A stretch of 64,000 nucleotides of DNA from Streptomyces albiflavescens (GCF_014645835.1 NZ_BMMM01000022.1:66449-130448); one strand, 5' to 3'. Positions 1 through 8,034 are shown, counted from the first letter of the stretch. The notes: generated by a model from the letters alone, not told the origin. Translations and numbers: made by a program.

Positions 1-22
1 GGGCCCCGCCCTGTTCGACGCG

Positions 23-505
23 TTACTCGCCCGCGTGCACCCTCTCCAGCTCCGCGATGTCCAGCTTGGACATCTGGAACATCGCCTGGGTCGTGCGGGC
101 CGCCTTTTCCGCGTCCGGATCGCTGATCAGGTCGATGAGCCTGCTCGGGACGACCTGCCAGGACAGGCCGTACTTGTCCTTGAGCCAGCCGCAGGGACCT
201 GCCTCGCCGCCGTCGTCGATGAACTTGTTCCAGTAGTGGTCCACCTCTTCCTGGTCGTCGCAGTGGATCTGGAACGAGATGGCCTCGTCGAACGTGAACT
301 GGGGGCCTCCGTTCAGGGCGACGAACTTCTGTCCGTTGGCCACGAACTCGGCGGCCAGGACGGATCCAGCGGGGCCGGGCCCTGATTCCGTGTAGCGGCC
401 GATCCTGCCGAGCTTGGAGTTCTTGAAGATCGAGACGTAGTAGTGCGCGGCCTCTTCGGCCTGGCCGTCGAACCACAGGCACGTGGTGAATCCGTCGGCG
501 GGCAT
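23..505 (-). CDS. VOC-family protein, PhnB-like
   Basis: A 160-residue protein of the vicinal-oxygen-chelate fold, PhnB/'3-demethylubiquinone methyltransferase-like' branch. The start MPADGFTTCLWFDGQAEEAA, then NGQKFVALNGGPQFTFDEAISFQI and the central DDQEEVDHYWNKF stretch followed by CGWLKDKYGLSWQVVP are typical of that branch. Length is normal for the family (about 155-165 residues). Such proteins are usually cytoplasmic and metal-binding or degenerate; the substrate cannot be read from the sequence. It stands alone, reading towards the left window edge, with a decayed epoxide-hydrolase relic behind it. Confidence in the family is high, in function low. Confidence 0.85.
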   Translation of the reverse strand: MPADGFTTCLWFDGQAEEAAHYYVSIFKNSKLGRIGRYTESGPGPAGSVLAAEFVANGQKFVALNGGPQFTFDEAISFQIHCDDQEEVDHYWNKFIDDGGEAGPCGWLKDKYGLSWQVVPSRLIDLISDPDAEKAARTTQAMFQMSKLDIAELERVHAGE

Positions 506-689
506 GCGTACCTCCTCGGGCGGGAAACGTCGTCACCTCTGTCGACCGATCCTCGTCCGAAAACTCATCGGTGGCGCGCGCACCGTCTTGGTCCCCCCGG
601 GGGGTGTGCCGCCTCTGCGGCTTCTACCAGCGGGTAGCGTGCCGCCCACGGCTCCGGACGCCGGCCGGGCGCCGGAAATTCACCGCGGA

Positions 690-1020
690 CGCGGTACCGC
701 ACGGAGTTGACATCCGCATCACGCACGGCTGGCCCGGCTCGATCGTCGAATTCACCGACGTCGTGGGGCCGTTGACCGATCCCCGCGCCCACGCCGGCGA
801 CCCGTCGGACGCGCCTTTCACCTGGTCGTTCCGAGCACTCCCGGATTCGGGCTCTTCGGGCCGACGCGGGACACCGGCTGGGAATCCACCCCGGTGGCCG
901 CCGCGTTCGCCGGGGTGATCAACACCGCCTTCGAGGCGTCTCGTACGGTGATGATCCACGCCGTCCGTGAGTACTCCGCACTCCGGCGAACGGCGCCCCG
1001 TGTGAAAGGACCCGCATCCC
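690..1020 (+). pseudogene. Epoxide hydrolase remnant, frameshifted and deleted
   Basis: From about 700 the frame reads GVDIRITHGWPGSIVEFTDV and continues to GDPSDA near 812, the oxyanion-hole region of epoxide hydrolases (HGWPGS-VEF). The usual residues between GVDI and ITHGWPGS are missing, which looks like an internal deletion. After about 812 the homology moves to another frame (FHLVVPSTPGFGLFGPTRD, then GWESTPVAAAF), so there is also a frameshift. Homology ends near 915; catalytic nucleophile and C-terminal half are absent. This is a dead fragment filling most of the gap between the VOC gene and the ferredoxin-like gene. Confidence 0.7.
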
Positions 1021-1021
1021 C

Positions 1022-1453
1022 GTGACCGGCGCCACGCCTCAGAGCTTTCGCACGACCTCGATCGGCGCCGCCGGTGCCCGGCCCTGCACCCTGATCGTCT
1101 GCCGGGGCTGCTGCTGCGGCAACCCGCGCAAGCACCCCGGCACCGACCACACCTGGCAGTTGGAGCGGCTGCGGGCCGGCGCCGACGCGTCCGGTGGCCG
1201 CTTCGTCGTGCGGACGACCGACTGTCTCGGCCCGTGCGACCAGGCCAACGTCCTCGTCGTGCAGCCGTCCGGTGCCGGGCGCCGGGCCGGCGGCCGGGCC
1301 ACCTGGATCGGGTTCGCCATGGACGACGACTGTACGGACGAGGTGCTGCGCTGGGCGGAGGCCGGCGGACCCGGCATCGCCGAACCTCCGGTCACGCTGG
1401 AGCTGCAGTTCATCAGCCCGCCGCGCGAGACACGGTCGCGTACCCGCCGATGA
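1022..1453 (+). CDS. (2Fe-2S) ferredoxin domain-containing protein
   Basis: A 143-residue protein with a thioredoxin-like [2Fe-2S] ferredoxin fold. The ligand Cys pattern is visible: CRGCCCGN near residue 24-31 and DCLGPCDQANV near residue 72-82. The family is common in Streptomyces as a stand-alone small redox protein of unknown partner. It begins with GTG just after the epoxide-hydrolase relic, with GAAAGGA upstream as a possible ribosome site. The C-terminus is Arg-rich. It is probably cytoplasmic; no signal peptide or membrane segment is seen. The electron donor or acceptor is not indicated by the neighbours. Confidence 0.75.
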   Translation: MTGATPQSFRTTSIGAAGARPCTLIVCRGCCCGNPRKHPGTDHTWQLERLRAGADASGGRFVVRTTDCLGPCDQANVLVVQPSGAGRRAGGRATWIGFAMDDDCTDEVLRWAEAGGPGIAEPPVTLELQFISPPRETRSRTRR

Positions 1454-1483
1454 CTGTGCGGGGCCTTGGCCCAGTGGGGCGCT

Positions 1484-1888
1484 TCAGATGTCCGTGCCGC
1501 CGTGAGCGGGAAAGTCCAGGAACACGGTCACCTGAGGACGTGCCTGGGCCCATGCACGGATTTCGGGTCCGACGGTGCCGTAGATCTCCGCGTACACCAG
1601 GTCCGCGAACTGCGCTGCCCGTTCCAGCAGTTCCCCAGCGCGTTCCTGGTGGACGGCGACCGCCTCGTCGTCGGTGTACTCCTCGATGACCAGGTAGCTG
1701 CCGGCACCGGCAGAGAACCAGCGGTAGGTGAGAGTCCCCGGCTCGTCCTTCACCTGCTCCTGCAGGGCGAGTGCCAACTCCTCGAAATGCGCGTGTCGTT
1801 GGTCGTGGGCGTCGAATCGTGCGCGTACGAAAATGCTCATACCGTATTCGAACAGATCGGTGGGGCGACCGGGGCGAGCCATGCGCAT
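1484..1888 (-). CDS. Antibiotic biosynthesis monooxygenase (ABM)-like protein
   Basis: A small ABM-domain protein: MSIFVRARFDAHDQRHAHFEELALAL, then EPGTLTYRWF and the Tyr-rich YLVIEEYTDDEAVAVH strand, characteristic of dimeric ferredoxin-like alpha/beta barrels such as YgiN-type quinol monooxygenases. The ATG at 1888 has GAGGGC-type purines upstream; an internal ATG at 1840 (MSIFVRAR) is an alternative start that fits the usual family N-terminus better. It is divergent from clpP3, and the PopR-type palindromes lie directly upstream of it, so co-regulation with the protease operon is possible but unproved. Confidence 0.75.
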   Translation of the reverse strand: MRMARPGRPTDLFEYGMSIFVRARFDAHDQRHAHFEELALALQEQVKDEPGTLTYRWFSAGAGSYLVIEEYTDDEAVAVHQERAGELLERAAQFADLVYAEIYGTVGPEIRAWAQARPQVTVFLDFPAHGGTDI

Positions 1889-1894
1889 ACGCCC

Positions 1895-1924
1895 TCTGCC
1901 CTCGGCGAATCTGCCGCGGGCAGA
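1895..1924. promoter_or_regulatory. Tandem PopR-type palindromes upstream of clpP3
   Basis: Two abutting 15-bp sites: TCTGCC-CTC-GGCGAA (1895-1909, imperfect) and TCTGCC-GCG-GGCAGA (1910-1924, perfect dyad). TCTGCC-N3-GGCAGA is, as I recall it, the palindrome recognised by PopR ahead of clpP3-clpP4 in S. lividans. The sites end about 80 bp before the clpP3 start, a place suited to an activator. A further dyad CGCGGCT-N5-AGCCGCG lies at 1966-1984, close to the ribosome site. Confidence 0.75.
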
Positions 1925-2002
1925 GAAGACTGATCCATGGGCTCGGTCGGACCGAGAGTGGAGGGCGCGGCTACGGCAGCCGCGTCACGACAAGGAGGAA
2001 CG

Positions 2003-2656
2003 ATGACTCCACTCATCACCGGCTGGGACCCGGCCCGCGCGCCGCGGGCCGAGGAGGGCGACACCCCTCCCTCACGCTTCGACGACCATCTGGCCGCGCA
2101 GTTGCTCGCGCAGCGGATCGTCTTCCTCGGCACGCAGGTCGACGAGGTCTCCGCCAACCGGGTGTGCGCACAACTGCTCCTGCTGTCGGCGGAGGACGCG
2201 CGGACCGACATCAGCCTGTACATCAACAGTCCGGGCGGATCGGTGACCGCGGGCCTCGCGATCTACGACACAATGCGGCTGATCCCGAACGACGTCTCGA
2301 CGCTCGCCATGGGATTCGCGGCGAGCATGGGCCAGTTCCTGCTCAGTGTGGGCGCGCACGGGAAGCGTTTCGCGCTGCCGAACGCGCGGATCATGATGCA
2401 CCAGCCGTCGGCCGGCATCGGCGGCACCACCGCGGACATCGAAATCCAGGCGCAGAACCTGGAGTTCACGAAGAAGGCCATCGAACGGATCACCGCGGAG
2501 CACACCGGCCAGAGCGAGGAGACGATCTCCCGGGACGGCGACAGGGACCGCTGGTTCACGGCCGAACAGGCCAAGGAGTACGGCATGGTGGACCGGGTCG
2601 TGGAGTCGCTCGACGACGTCCGCCCGGCCGCGTCACGGCGACGGATGGGGCTCTGA
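2003..2656 (+). CDS. clpP3: ATP-dependent Clp protease proteolytic subunit ClpP3
   Basis: A 217-residue ClpP serine peptidase subunit. The start at ATG 2003 is chosen because AAGGAGG stands directly before it; an upstream in-frame ATG (1937) has none. Key parts are visible: YINSPGGS (about 74-80), catalytic Ser in GFAASMGQ (Ser108), His in MMHQP (His133) and an Asp near 182 in GDRDRWFTAEQA. The triad is therefore complete. With ClpP4 it should form the alternative Clp peptidase of Streptomyces, normally silent while ClpP1/ClpP2 work. It is the first gene of a two-gene operon, one base before clpP4, and is named clpP3 from gene order and the adjacent popR. Confidence 0.9.
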   Translation: MTPLITGWDPARAPRAEEGDTPPSRFDDHLAAQLLAQRIVFLGTQVDEVSANRVCAQLLLLSAEDARTDISLYINSPGGSVTAGLAIYDTMRLIPNDVSTLAMGFAASMGQFLLSVGAHGKRFALPNARIMMHQPSAGIGGTTADIEIQAQNLEFTKKAIERITAEHTGQSEETISRDGDRDRWFTAEQAKEYGMVDRVVESLDDVRPAASRRRMGL

Positions 2657-2657
2657 C

Positions 2658-3260
2658 ATGGGTACGTACACGATTCCGAACGTCGTCGAGCGGACCCCGC
2701 AGGGCGAGCGGTCGTACGACGTCTTCAGCCGGCTGCTGTCCGAGCGGATCATCTTTCTCGGCACGGAGATCGACGACGGGGTGGCGAACGTCGTCATCGC
2801 GCAACTCCTCCATCTGGAGTCGTCGAGCCCGGAGAGCGAGATCGCGATCTACATCAACTCGCCGGGTGGTTCCTTCACTTCGCTCATGGCGATCTACGAC
2901 ACGATGACGTTCGTCCAGGCGCCCATCTCGACGTTCTGTGTCGGGCAGGCGGCCTCGACGGCGGCGGTGCTGCTGGCCGGGGGCGACCCCGGGCGGCGGT
3001 TCGTGCTGGAGCACGCGCGTGTGCTGCTCGGGCAGCCGGCGAGCGGCGGACGGCAGGGCACGGTCTCGGACCTGACCCTCCAGGCCAAGGAGATGCTCCG
3101 GATCCGCTCCCAGGTCGAGGAGGTGCTCTCCCGCCACACGCACCACGACATCGCCACGCTCCGCGCGGACATGGACCGCGACAAGGTCTTCACCGCGCAG
3201 GAGGCCGTGGCGTACGGGCTCGCCGACGACGTGCTGAGCCGACGGCTCGCGGTGGTCTGA
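2658..3260 (+). CDS. clpP4: ClpP4, Clp proteolytic subunit lacking the catalytic His
   Basis: A 200-residue ClpP paralogue starting one base after the clpP3 stop, so translation is probably coupled. INSPGGS (67-72), Ser in VGQAASTAA (Ser100) and the DMDRDKVFTAQEA Asp region are kept. Where clpP3 has MMHQP this protein reads VLLGQP, so the catalytic His is replaced by Gly (residue about 125). It is probably a structural or regulatory ring partner rather than an active peptidase, which fits the hetero-oligomeric ClpP pairs known in actinobacteria. The gene is intact otherwise. Confidence 0.88.
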   Translation: MGTYTIPNVVERTPQGERSYDVFSRLLSERIIFLGTEIDDGVANVVIAQLLHLESSSPESEIAIYINSPGGSFTSLMAIYDTMTFVQAPISTFCVGQAASTAAVLLAGGDPGRRFVLEHARVLLGQPASGGRQGTVSDLTLQAKEMLRIRSQVEEVLSRHTHHDIATLRADMDRDKVFTAQEAVAYGLADDVLSRRLAVV

Positions 3261-3302
3261 CCTCCAGGGCCGCGTGACGTACGTCGGACCGCCGCGGACC
3301 GG

Positions 3303-3791
3303 TCAGGCGGCCAGGCACATGCCGTCGTACCTGGAGGTCGTTGTCGTCGGGCTGGTCGAGGTCGTCGACGTGGTGCGCCCTCGGCCCGCTCCGGCCCGGG
3401 CGAGCCGCGTGAGCTCGTCCTGGGTCAGCGACAGCAGGTCGCCGAGGCCGAGGCCGAGGGCGCGAGCGGCGGCCGCGAGGACTTCGGAGGAAGCCTCCTT
3501 GCGGCCGCGCTCCAGCTCGGAGAGGTACGGCATGGAGATCCGGGCCGCGTCGGCCACGTCCTTGAGCGTCCGCTCCTGAGCGAGGCGCTCGCGTCGCAGA
3601 ACGTCGCCCACGAGGTCGCGCCACAGGGGCTCCTTGCTCGCGGGGGCCGGTGGCGTCTGCCTGGGCGCGAGGACCGGCCGGGACCGTTGAGGCCCTCGTG
3701 CCGGGACGTCGGCCGGGGCCGGGGCCGGACGCGACGTGGCCGCCGGGCGCAGAGGGATGACGCGGGCTTCGTTCGGCGCTTGGTTGCTCAC
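3303..3791 (-). CDS. popR: PopR-like XRE-family activator of clpP3-clpP4
   Basis: A 162-residue protein with a disordered Pro/Ala-rich N-terminus (to about 60) and an XRE helix-turn-helix (ERLAQERTLKDVADAARISM, then PYLSELERGRKEASSEVLAA). It lies convergent to clpP4, the place expected for popR. The C-terminus is Thr/Ser-rich and ends MCLAA. In S. lividans PopR is a ClpP1 substrate recognised through C-terminal alanines, so this tail is a likely degron: when ClpP1 is lost, PopR persists and turns on clpP3-clpP4. A GTG start at 3791 is used; the purine-rich site almost abuts it, so the exact start is uncertain. Confidence 0.82.
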   Translation of the reverse strand: MSNQAPNEARVIPLRPAATSRPAPAPADVPARGPQRSRPVLAPRQTPPAPASKEPLWRDLVGDVLRRERLAQERTLKDVADAARISMPYLSELERGRKEASSEVLAAAARALGLGLGDLLSLTQDELTRLARAGAGRGRTTSTTSTSPTTTTSRYDGMCLAA

Positions 3792-4001
3792 CCCTTCAGC
3801 CTAGAAGCGCTGAGCTGCACGGGAAGGCATCGGCGTTCCGCTCTCGGTGGAATCCGGGGTGGGGGCGGCCGCGGCAGAAAATGGTCGCCGGACTCCGGTC
3901 GGACGCTCTCGGCCATACGCACGAGCATCGACCGTCGCGACGAGTTCCGCCACACACGCCGGCCGCCGTGGAGACCGGTGGTGTGGCTTCGGCGGTCGCC
4001 C

Positions 4002-5498
4002 TCACTGGGCCGAGGACTCTTCAGGGCCCTGGGAATTCGCGGGCTGTTCCGGGCCGCTGTTGGGAGCGGAGGAGGGCTGCTCCGGCGCGGACTCCGTCTG
4101 CGCGGGCGAGGACGCCGTCGTCCGCTCGGCGGACGCGGAGCCGGACGCCGGCGCCGACGTGGACGTTGGCGACGGAGCCTTCGAGGACGGGTACTCGGAG
4201 GACGGGGACTCCTTGGACGGGGACTCCTTGGACGGGGACTCGGATGCCGACGGCGAAGACGGTTTCGGCGAGGTTGACGAAGGCGACGAGGACTCGGACG
4301 AGGGTGACTTCGAGGTCGACGAAGGCGACGACGACTCGGGCGACGGGGACTTCGAGGACGGTGAAGCCGACGAGGACGTCGACGACGGCGAGGGGGACTT
4401 CGGCGAGGGGGACTTCGGCGACGGGGACTTCGGCGACGGTGAGGAGACGCTCACCGACGGGAAGGGCAGGCGCGTCGGCGGATGTGTCTTCTTGTCGTGG
4501 TGGACGTTGTCGCCCCTGGTCCGGGCGATCCACTCGTCGTTGTGGGGGTCGAAGATGACGAACACGTTGATGACCGTGACCGAGGGCGCGACGACCACGA
4601 CGTTCTGGGGCCGGAACGCGGGCCACGAGTCGCCGGTCGGCTTGGGTGTGGTCTTCTGTTGGACCGGCTCCGCCACCGGGTTGCCGCACGCGCACCGTAC
4701 GCGGGGCACGCCTCGGGAGTCGACGAGGACGGAGGTGCCCGCCTGGAAGATCGCCTGGTAGCTGGTGGAGGCGCCGTTGCGGTAGCCGTGATTGGTGACG
4801 CGGGTGTCCACGCGCAGCTGGACGGGGGTGAGCGAGCGCAGATACGCCGGAACCCCGGACGGCTGGATGCCCTGCACCGAGGCGAACGCCCGGCTCTTCG
4901 CCGGGTCCGCCTGCAAGGAGCTGATCTGCTTCTCCACGTTGCAACTGGCGACATTGCGGGTGCCGCTGTAGAGGCCGGGCGCGGAACCGTTCACGCCGCG
5001 CGTCACATTGGCGGGTGCCGACCCGGTCGACACCGTGGGGGTCTCGGGCGCGGCGGAACTGTCGTTCGCCGTCGACTCGGTGTAGGGGTCGGGGCCGGCC
5101 GCCCCCGCGGCCTGGAGGAAGACCTCACCGCCGGCGTTCTTCCCGCCGCCGGAGTTGGTGTTGCTGAAGACGAGACCCAGGATCACCGCGGCCGCCACGG
5201 CACCGGATATCAGCGCGACGCGGGGCGCCGAGTTCCACCAGTGCCGCTCAGGCCCCTTCCCCGGCTCCTCCGGGCCACCCGGACCACGGCCACCCGAGCC
5301 GCCCTCGCCACCGCCCCCACCGCTCGGCGGTTCCGTGGGTATGCGGCCGCCCGGCTGGGTCGGGGTCGGTCGGGACGGGCTCGGCTGCGACGGACCCTGC
5401 AGGGGGCCCGAAGGTGGTCCGGTGGGTCGGCCTGAGGGCGGCGGTTCGGCGCTCACGAGCTCTTCTTCCCGGCGTAGGAATTCCGCGGCACTTAACAC
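4002..5498 (-). CDS. DUF6777 membrane-anchored protein with Ser/Pro-rich tail
   Basis: A 498-residue protein with a Pro/Gly/Ser-rich cytoplasmic N-terminus, one membrane segment near 95-115 (VALISGAVAAAVILGLVF), then the DUF6777 domain (about 130-320; motifs LRSLTPVQLRVDTRVTN, then VLVDSRGVPRVRCACGNPV). Two Cys in CACG follow a single earlier Cys. The last 170 residues are low-complexity Ser/Pro/Lys/Glu with SPSPK and KESPS repeats. Topology suggests an external domain on a single anchor, the tail perhaps reaching through the wall. Function unknown. Nothing in the neighbours indicates a role; the + strand of the tail gives an acidic antisense frame that is not a gene. Confidence 0.8.
   Translation of the reverse strand: MLSAAEFLRREEELVSAEPPPSGRPTGPPSGPLQGPSQPSPSRPTPTQPGGRIPTEPPSGGGGGEGGSGGRGPGGPEEPGKGPERHWWNSAPRVALISGAVAAAVILGLVFSNTNSGGGKNAGGEVFLQAAGAAGPDPYTESTANDSSAAPETPTVSTGSAPANVTRGVNGSAPGLYSGTRNVASCNVEKQISSLQADPAKSRAFASVQGIQPSGVPAYLRSLTPVQLRVDTRVTNHGYRNGASTSYQAIFQAGTSVLVDSRGVPRVRCACGNPVAEPVQQKTTPKPTGDSWPAFRPQNVVVVAPSVTVINVFVIFDPHNDEWIARTRGDNVHHDKKTHPPTRLPFPSVSVSSPSPKSPSPKSPSPKSPSPSSTSSSASPSSKSPSPESSSPSSTSKSPSSESSSPSSTSPKPSSPSASESPSKESPSKESPSSEYPSSKAPSPTSTSAPASGSASAERTTASSPAQTESAPEQPSSAPNSGPEQPANSQGPEESSAQ
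4195..4440. repeat. 15-bp tandem repeats in the DUF6777 tail
   Basis: Two in-frame minisatellite blocks inside the DUF6777 gene: at about 4195-4240 the unit GACGGGGACTCCTTG recurs about three times, and at about 4392-4440 the unit GGGGACTTCGGCGA+1 recurs three to four times. Each is 15 bp, so copy-number change keeps the frame and alters only tail length (ESPSK and KSPSP units). This is a site of likely slippage. Confidence 0.8.
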
Positions 5499-5618
5499 AT
5501 TTCATTCCGCTTTTTCCATAACGAACCTATTGTGTGCTCCGATCTGGTATTGCCCGCAAGCCGACGCGGTCGGACCTCCCGAGGGGCGGACCGCGTCGGC
5601 GGTGCATAGCGTGGCAGG

Positions 5619-6926
5619 GTGAGCCCCCACACACCGTCCGACCAGGCAGTTGCCCGCAACGGTGAGCGGACGGCCGCCCGCCACGGCTGGGTCCAGGCCG
5701 TCATGGCCGTGCTGGCCGGGCTGATCGTCATGGGGGCGGTCGCCGCAATCGGATTGTGGGCGGCGGGTGCCACGGACCTACCCGACAACGCGTACCCGCG
5801 GGTCGTCGCGGCCACCGTCGTGACAGCGGTCGGCGGCACCGTCGAGTTCGCGGGTGACGCCGGAGTCATCGCCGAGACCCAGGCGGGCCTGACGGTGATT
5901 CCGCTCTCGGTCACGCTGGCCGGAGCCCTGGTGATCGCGGCCGGTTTCCTGCGGCCGCTGCGGCACCGGGCCGTCGCCGGCGCCGCCGAACTGACCGGGT
6001 GGGCCGCCCGGTTCGCCGTCCTGTGGGTGCTGGCCCTGGTCGGACTCGCGCTCTTCGCCCGCCAGAACTTCGAGATCTCCCTCGGGAACGGGACCATCTC
6101 CGATATCGGTGAACTGTTCGGTGCCACGCCCAAGGTGGGCTTCACGACCGACGTGCCGCGGACCGTCGGCTTCGGGGTGCTGTGGCTGGCGGGTGTGTTC
6201 GTCCTCGCCCTGCTGGTCTCGCCCGGAGCGCCGCTTCCCGCGCGGCTGCTGCGTTTCCAGGAGTCGGTGCGTCCGGCCGCCTTCGCCATGGTCGCACTGC
6301 TGCTCACGTACGTCGCGCTGGGCGTGGTCATCGGGCTGGTGGCGGCGGCGACCCGTGATCACGCCTCCGCGACGTTCGCCCTGATCCTCCTGGGGCTCCC
6401 GAACCTCGTCTGGCTCAGCCTCACGATCGGCCTGGGCGCCACCTGGAACGGCCGGGTCGACGGCCCCTTCGGGCTGCCGATGCCGCGTCTGCTCGACGAG
6501 GTGCTGCGCACTCCGGACGTCTCCACACTCAACATCCACACCCTCGCCGAGCACGACGCCCGGGTGTGGTGGCTGGTGGTTGTCGACGCGGTGCTGCTCC
6601 TCGCCGCCGCATTCCTGATGGCGGCCCGTTCACCGGCTCGGATGCGGACCTGGCAGCACGCCGTGCACATGGCGGTCGCGCTCGTGCTCACGGTGCTGAT
6701 GATCTGTCTCGTCGGCCGGATCTCGGCGCACTACGGCCTGTCGGTCCTCGGCATCGGCGACATCGGCGGCGGTCTGCAGGGCGAACTCTTCCTGAAGCCG
6801 CAGGTGTGGACCGCGCTCGGGTTCGCCGCGCTGTGGGGGTTGGTCACCGGGTTCCTGGGCGGCCTGCTGGCGAAGCGCGTCCACCGGAAGGGCGAGGTCG
6901 AGACAGCCACCCCTGACAGAGGTTGA
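5619..6926 (+). CDS. Streptophobe-family polytopic membrane protein
   Basis: A 435-residue, very hydrophobic protein with about ten predicted membrane segments, opening with WVQAVMAVLAGLIVMGAVAAI and the loop GATDLPDNAYPRVVAATV. Such Streptomyces-restricted proteins are annotated 'streptophobe'; their role is unknown. The start is a GTG at 5619 after a short gap from the divergent DUF6777 gene. The gene converges on the Ser/Thr kinase gene, with a perfect inverted repeat between. In many Streptomyces this protein sits beside kinase or zinc-ribbon genes, but that association is inference here. Confidence 0.8.
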   Translation: MSPHTPSDQAVARNGERTAARHGWVQAVMAVLAGLIVMGAVAAIGLWAAGATDLPDNAYPRVVAATVVTAVGGTVEFAGDAGVIAETQAGLTVIPLSVTLAGALVIAAGFLRPLRHRAVAGAAELTGWAARFAVLWVLALVGLALFARQNFEISLGNGTISDIGELFGATPKVGFTTDVPRTVGFGVLWLAGVFVLALLVSPGAPLPARLLRFQESVRPAAFAMVALLLTYVALGVVIGLVAAATRDHASATFALILLGLPNLVWLSLTIGLGATWNGRVDGPFGLPMPRLLDEVLRTPDVSTLNIHTLAEHDARVWWLVVVDAVLLLAAAFLMAARSPARMRTWQHAVHMAVALVLTVLMICLVGRISAHYGLSVLGIGDIGGGLQGELFLKPQVWTALGFAALWGLVTGFLGGLLAKRVHRKGEVETATPDRG

Positions 6927-6929
6927 CGC

Positions 6930-7036
6930 CTAGGGGGTTTCTGATGGATCTCCGCGGCGTCGCGACGCCCGGCACGCCGCGAACACGCACCGAACGCCGC
7001 TCCTTCTTCCACGGAGATCCATCAGAAACCCCCTAG
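6930..7036. repeat. Perfect 25-bp inverted repeat, 57-nt loop
   Basis: Arms 6930-6954 (starting CTAGGGGGTTTCTGATGG) and 7012-7036 are exact reverse complements over 25 bp, separated by 57 nt that carry an inner dyad CGCGGCGT / ACGCCGCG (6953-6960, 6974-6981). It fills the space between two convergent genes and contains the kinase stop codon (7033-7035). It could act as a two-way terminator, but long perfect arms with CTAG ends also resemble a small non-autonomous mobile repeat. Confidence 0.85.
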
Positions 7037-8034
7037 CGCGGGAAGACCGGCCGGGCCCAGCTCGGCGGTTCCGGTGGCGGACCGGAATGCCCGGGTGTCC
7101 CTACGGCCTCGGCGTCGGCCCGGGCCGGCTTCCCGCCCGCGCCCGTGGCGCCTCGCGCCGCCGCTCGCAGCGAGGCCATGAAGGCGAGGCAGGAGTCGTA
7201 CCGGTCTTCGGGGCTCTTCGCGAGCGCCTTCGCCAGTACGGCGTCGACGTCGGCCGCGATGTCGGGGCGCTTCCCGGTCAGGGCCGGCGGCTGGTCGTAC
7301 TGGTGGGCCCACAGCAGCGCCATGTCGTCCTCGCGCTGGAAGGGCGGATTCCCGGCCATCGTCTCGTAGACGACGCAGGCGAGGCTGTAGACGTCGCACC
7401 GGCCGTCCACCGGCTTCCCCGAGATCTGCTCCGGTGCGACGTAGTCGAGCGTGCCGACGAACTCGCCGACGTTGGTGAACCCGGTCAGCGACAGCGACTT
7501 CTTCGTCAGGCCGAAGTCCGTGAGGTAGACATGCTCGGGGTGGTCGCTGTCGGTGCCCCGCGCCACCAGGATGTTGCCGGGTTTCACGTCCCGGTGCACC
7601 AGGCCGTGGTCGTGGGCCGCGTCCAGCGCCGAGGCGACCTGGACGCCGATCCGGGCGGCCACCGCGACCGGGAGCGGCCCCTCGCGGTCGAGCAGCTGGC
7701 GCAGGTCGCGCCCGACGACGAACCGCATGGCAATGTAGAGGACGCCGTCCGCCTCGCCCGCGTCGAAGACCGGCACGATGTTCGGGTGCTCGATCGCGGC
7801 GGCCACCCGCGACTCATGGGTGAAGCGGCCGCGGAAGGTGTCGTTGCGGGCGAGCCCCGGCGCGAGCAGCTTGAGGGCGACCGTGCGGTCCAGACGCAGG
7901 TCAATGGCACGATAGACCACGGCCATCCCGCCTCGGCCGATCTCATCCACGATCCGGTAGCCCGCGATGGTCCGACCGATCAGATCGGACGGGTTCCCCG
8001 AGAACAGGCTGGTGCCGTGCCGGGAGCCGTTCAT
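7033..8034 (-). CDS. Soluble Ser/Thr protein kinase
   Basis: A 333-residue Hanks-type kinase. G-loop GRGGMAVVY (33-41), ATP Lys in VALK (55), catalytic loop HRDVKPGN (147-154), DFG (173-175), activation loop GTLDYVAPEQ, and a C-lobe ending near 300 (RYDSCLAFMASLR). No membrane segment or PASTA repeat follows; the last 35 residues are Pro/Ala-rich. It lies at the end of a minus-strand run behind the SH3-like gene and the FHA-ABC exporter. By analogy with mycobacterial PknF and the FHA-ABC protein Rv1747, the exporter's FHA domains are plausible binding partners or substrates. The last codons overlap the long inverted repeat. Confidence 0.92.
   Translation of the reverse strand: MNGSRHGTSLFSGNPSDLIGRTIAGYRIVDEIGRGGMAVVYRAIDLRLDRTVALKLLAPGLARNDTFRGRFTHESRVAAAIEHPNIVPVFDAGEADGVLYIAMRFVVGRDLRQLLDREGPLPVAVAARIGVQVASALDAAHDHGLVHRDVKPGNILVARGTDSDHPEHVYLTDFGLTKKSLSLTGFTNVGEFVGTLDYVAPEQISGKPVDGRCDVYSLACVVYETMAGNPPFQREDDMALLWAHQYDQPPALTGKRPDIAADVDAVLAKALAKSPEDRYDSCLAFMASLRAAARGATGAGGKPARADAEAVGTPGHSGPPPEPPSWARPVFPR

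Noticed and set aside
3847..4761. A 304-residue acidic Gly/Asp/Glu-rich frame on the + strand
   Set aside because: It is the complement of the Ser/Pro tail of the DUF6777 gene; composition is that of an antisense repeat and it has no ribosome site.
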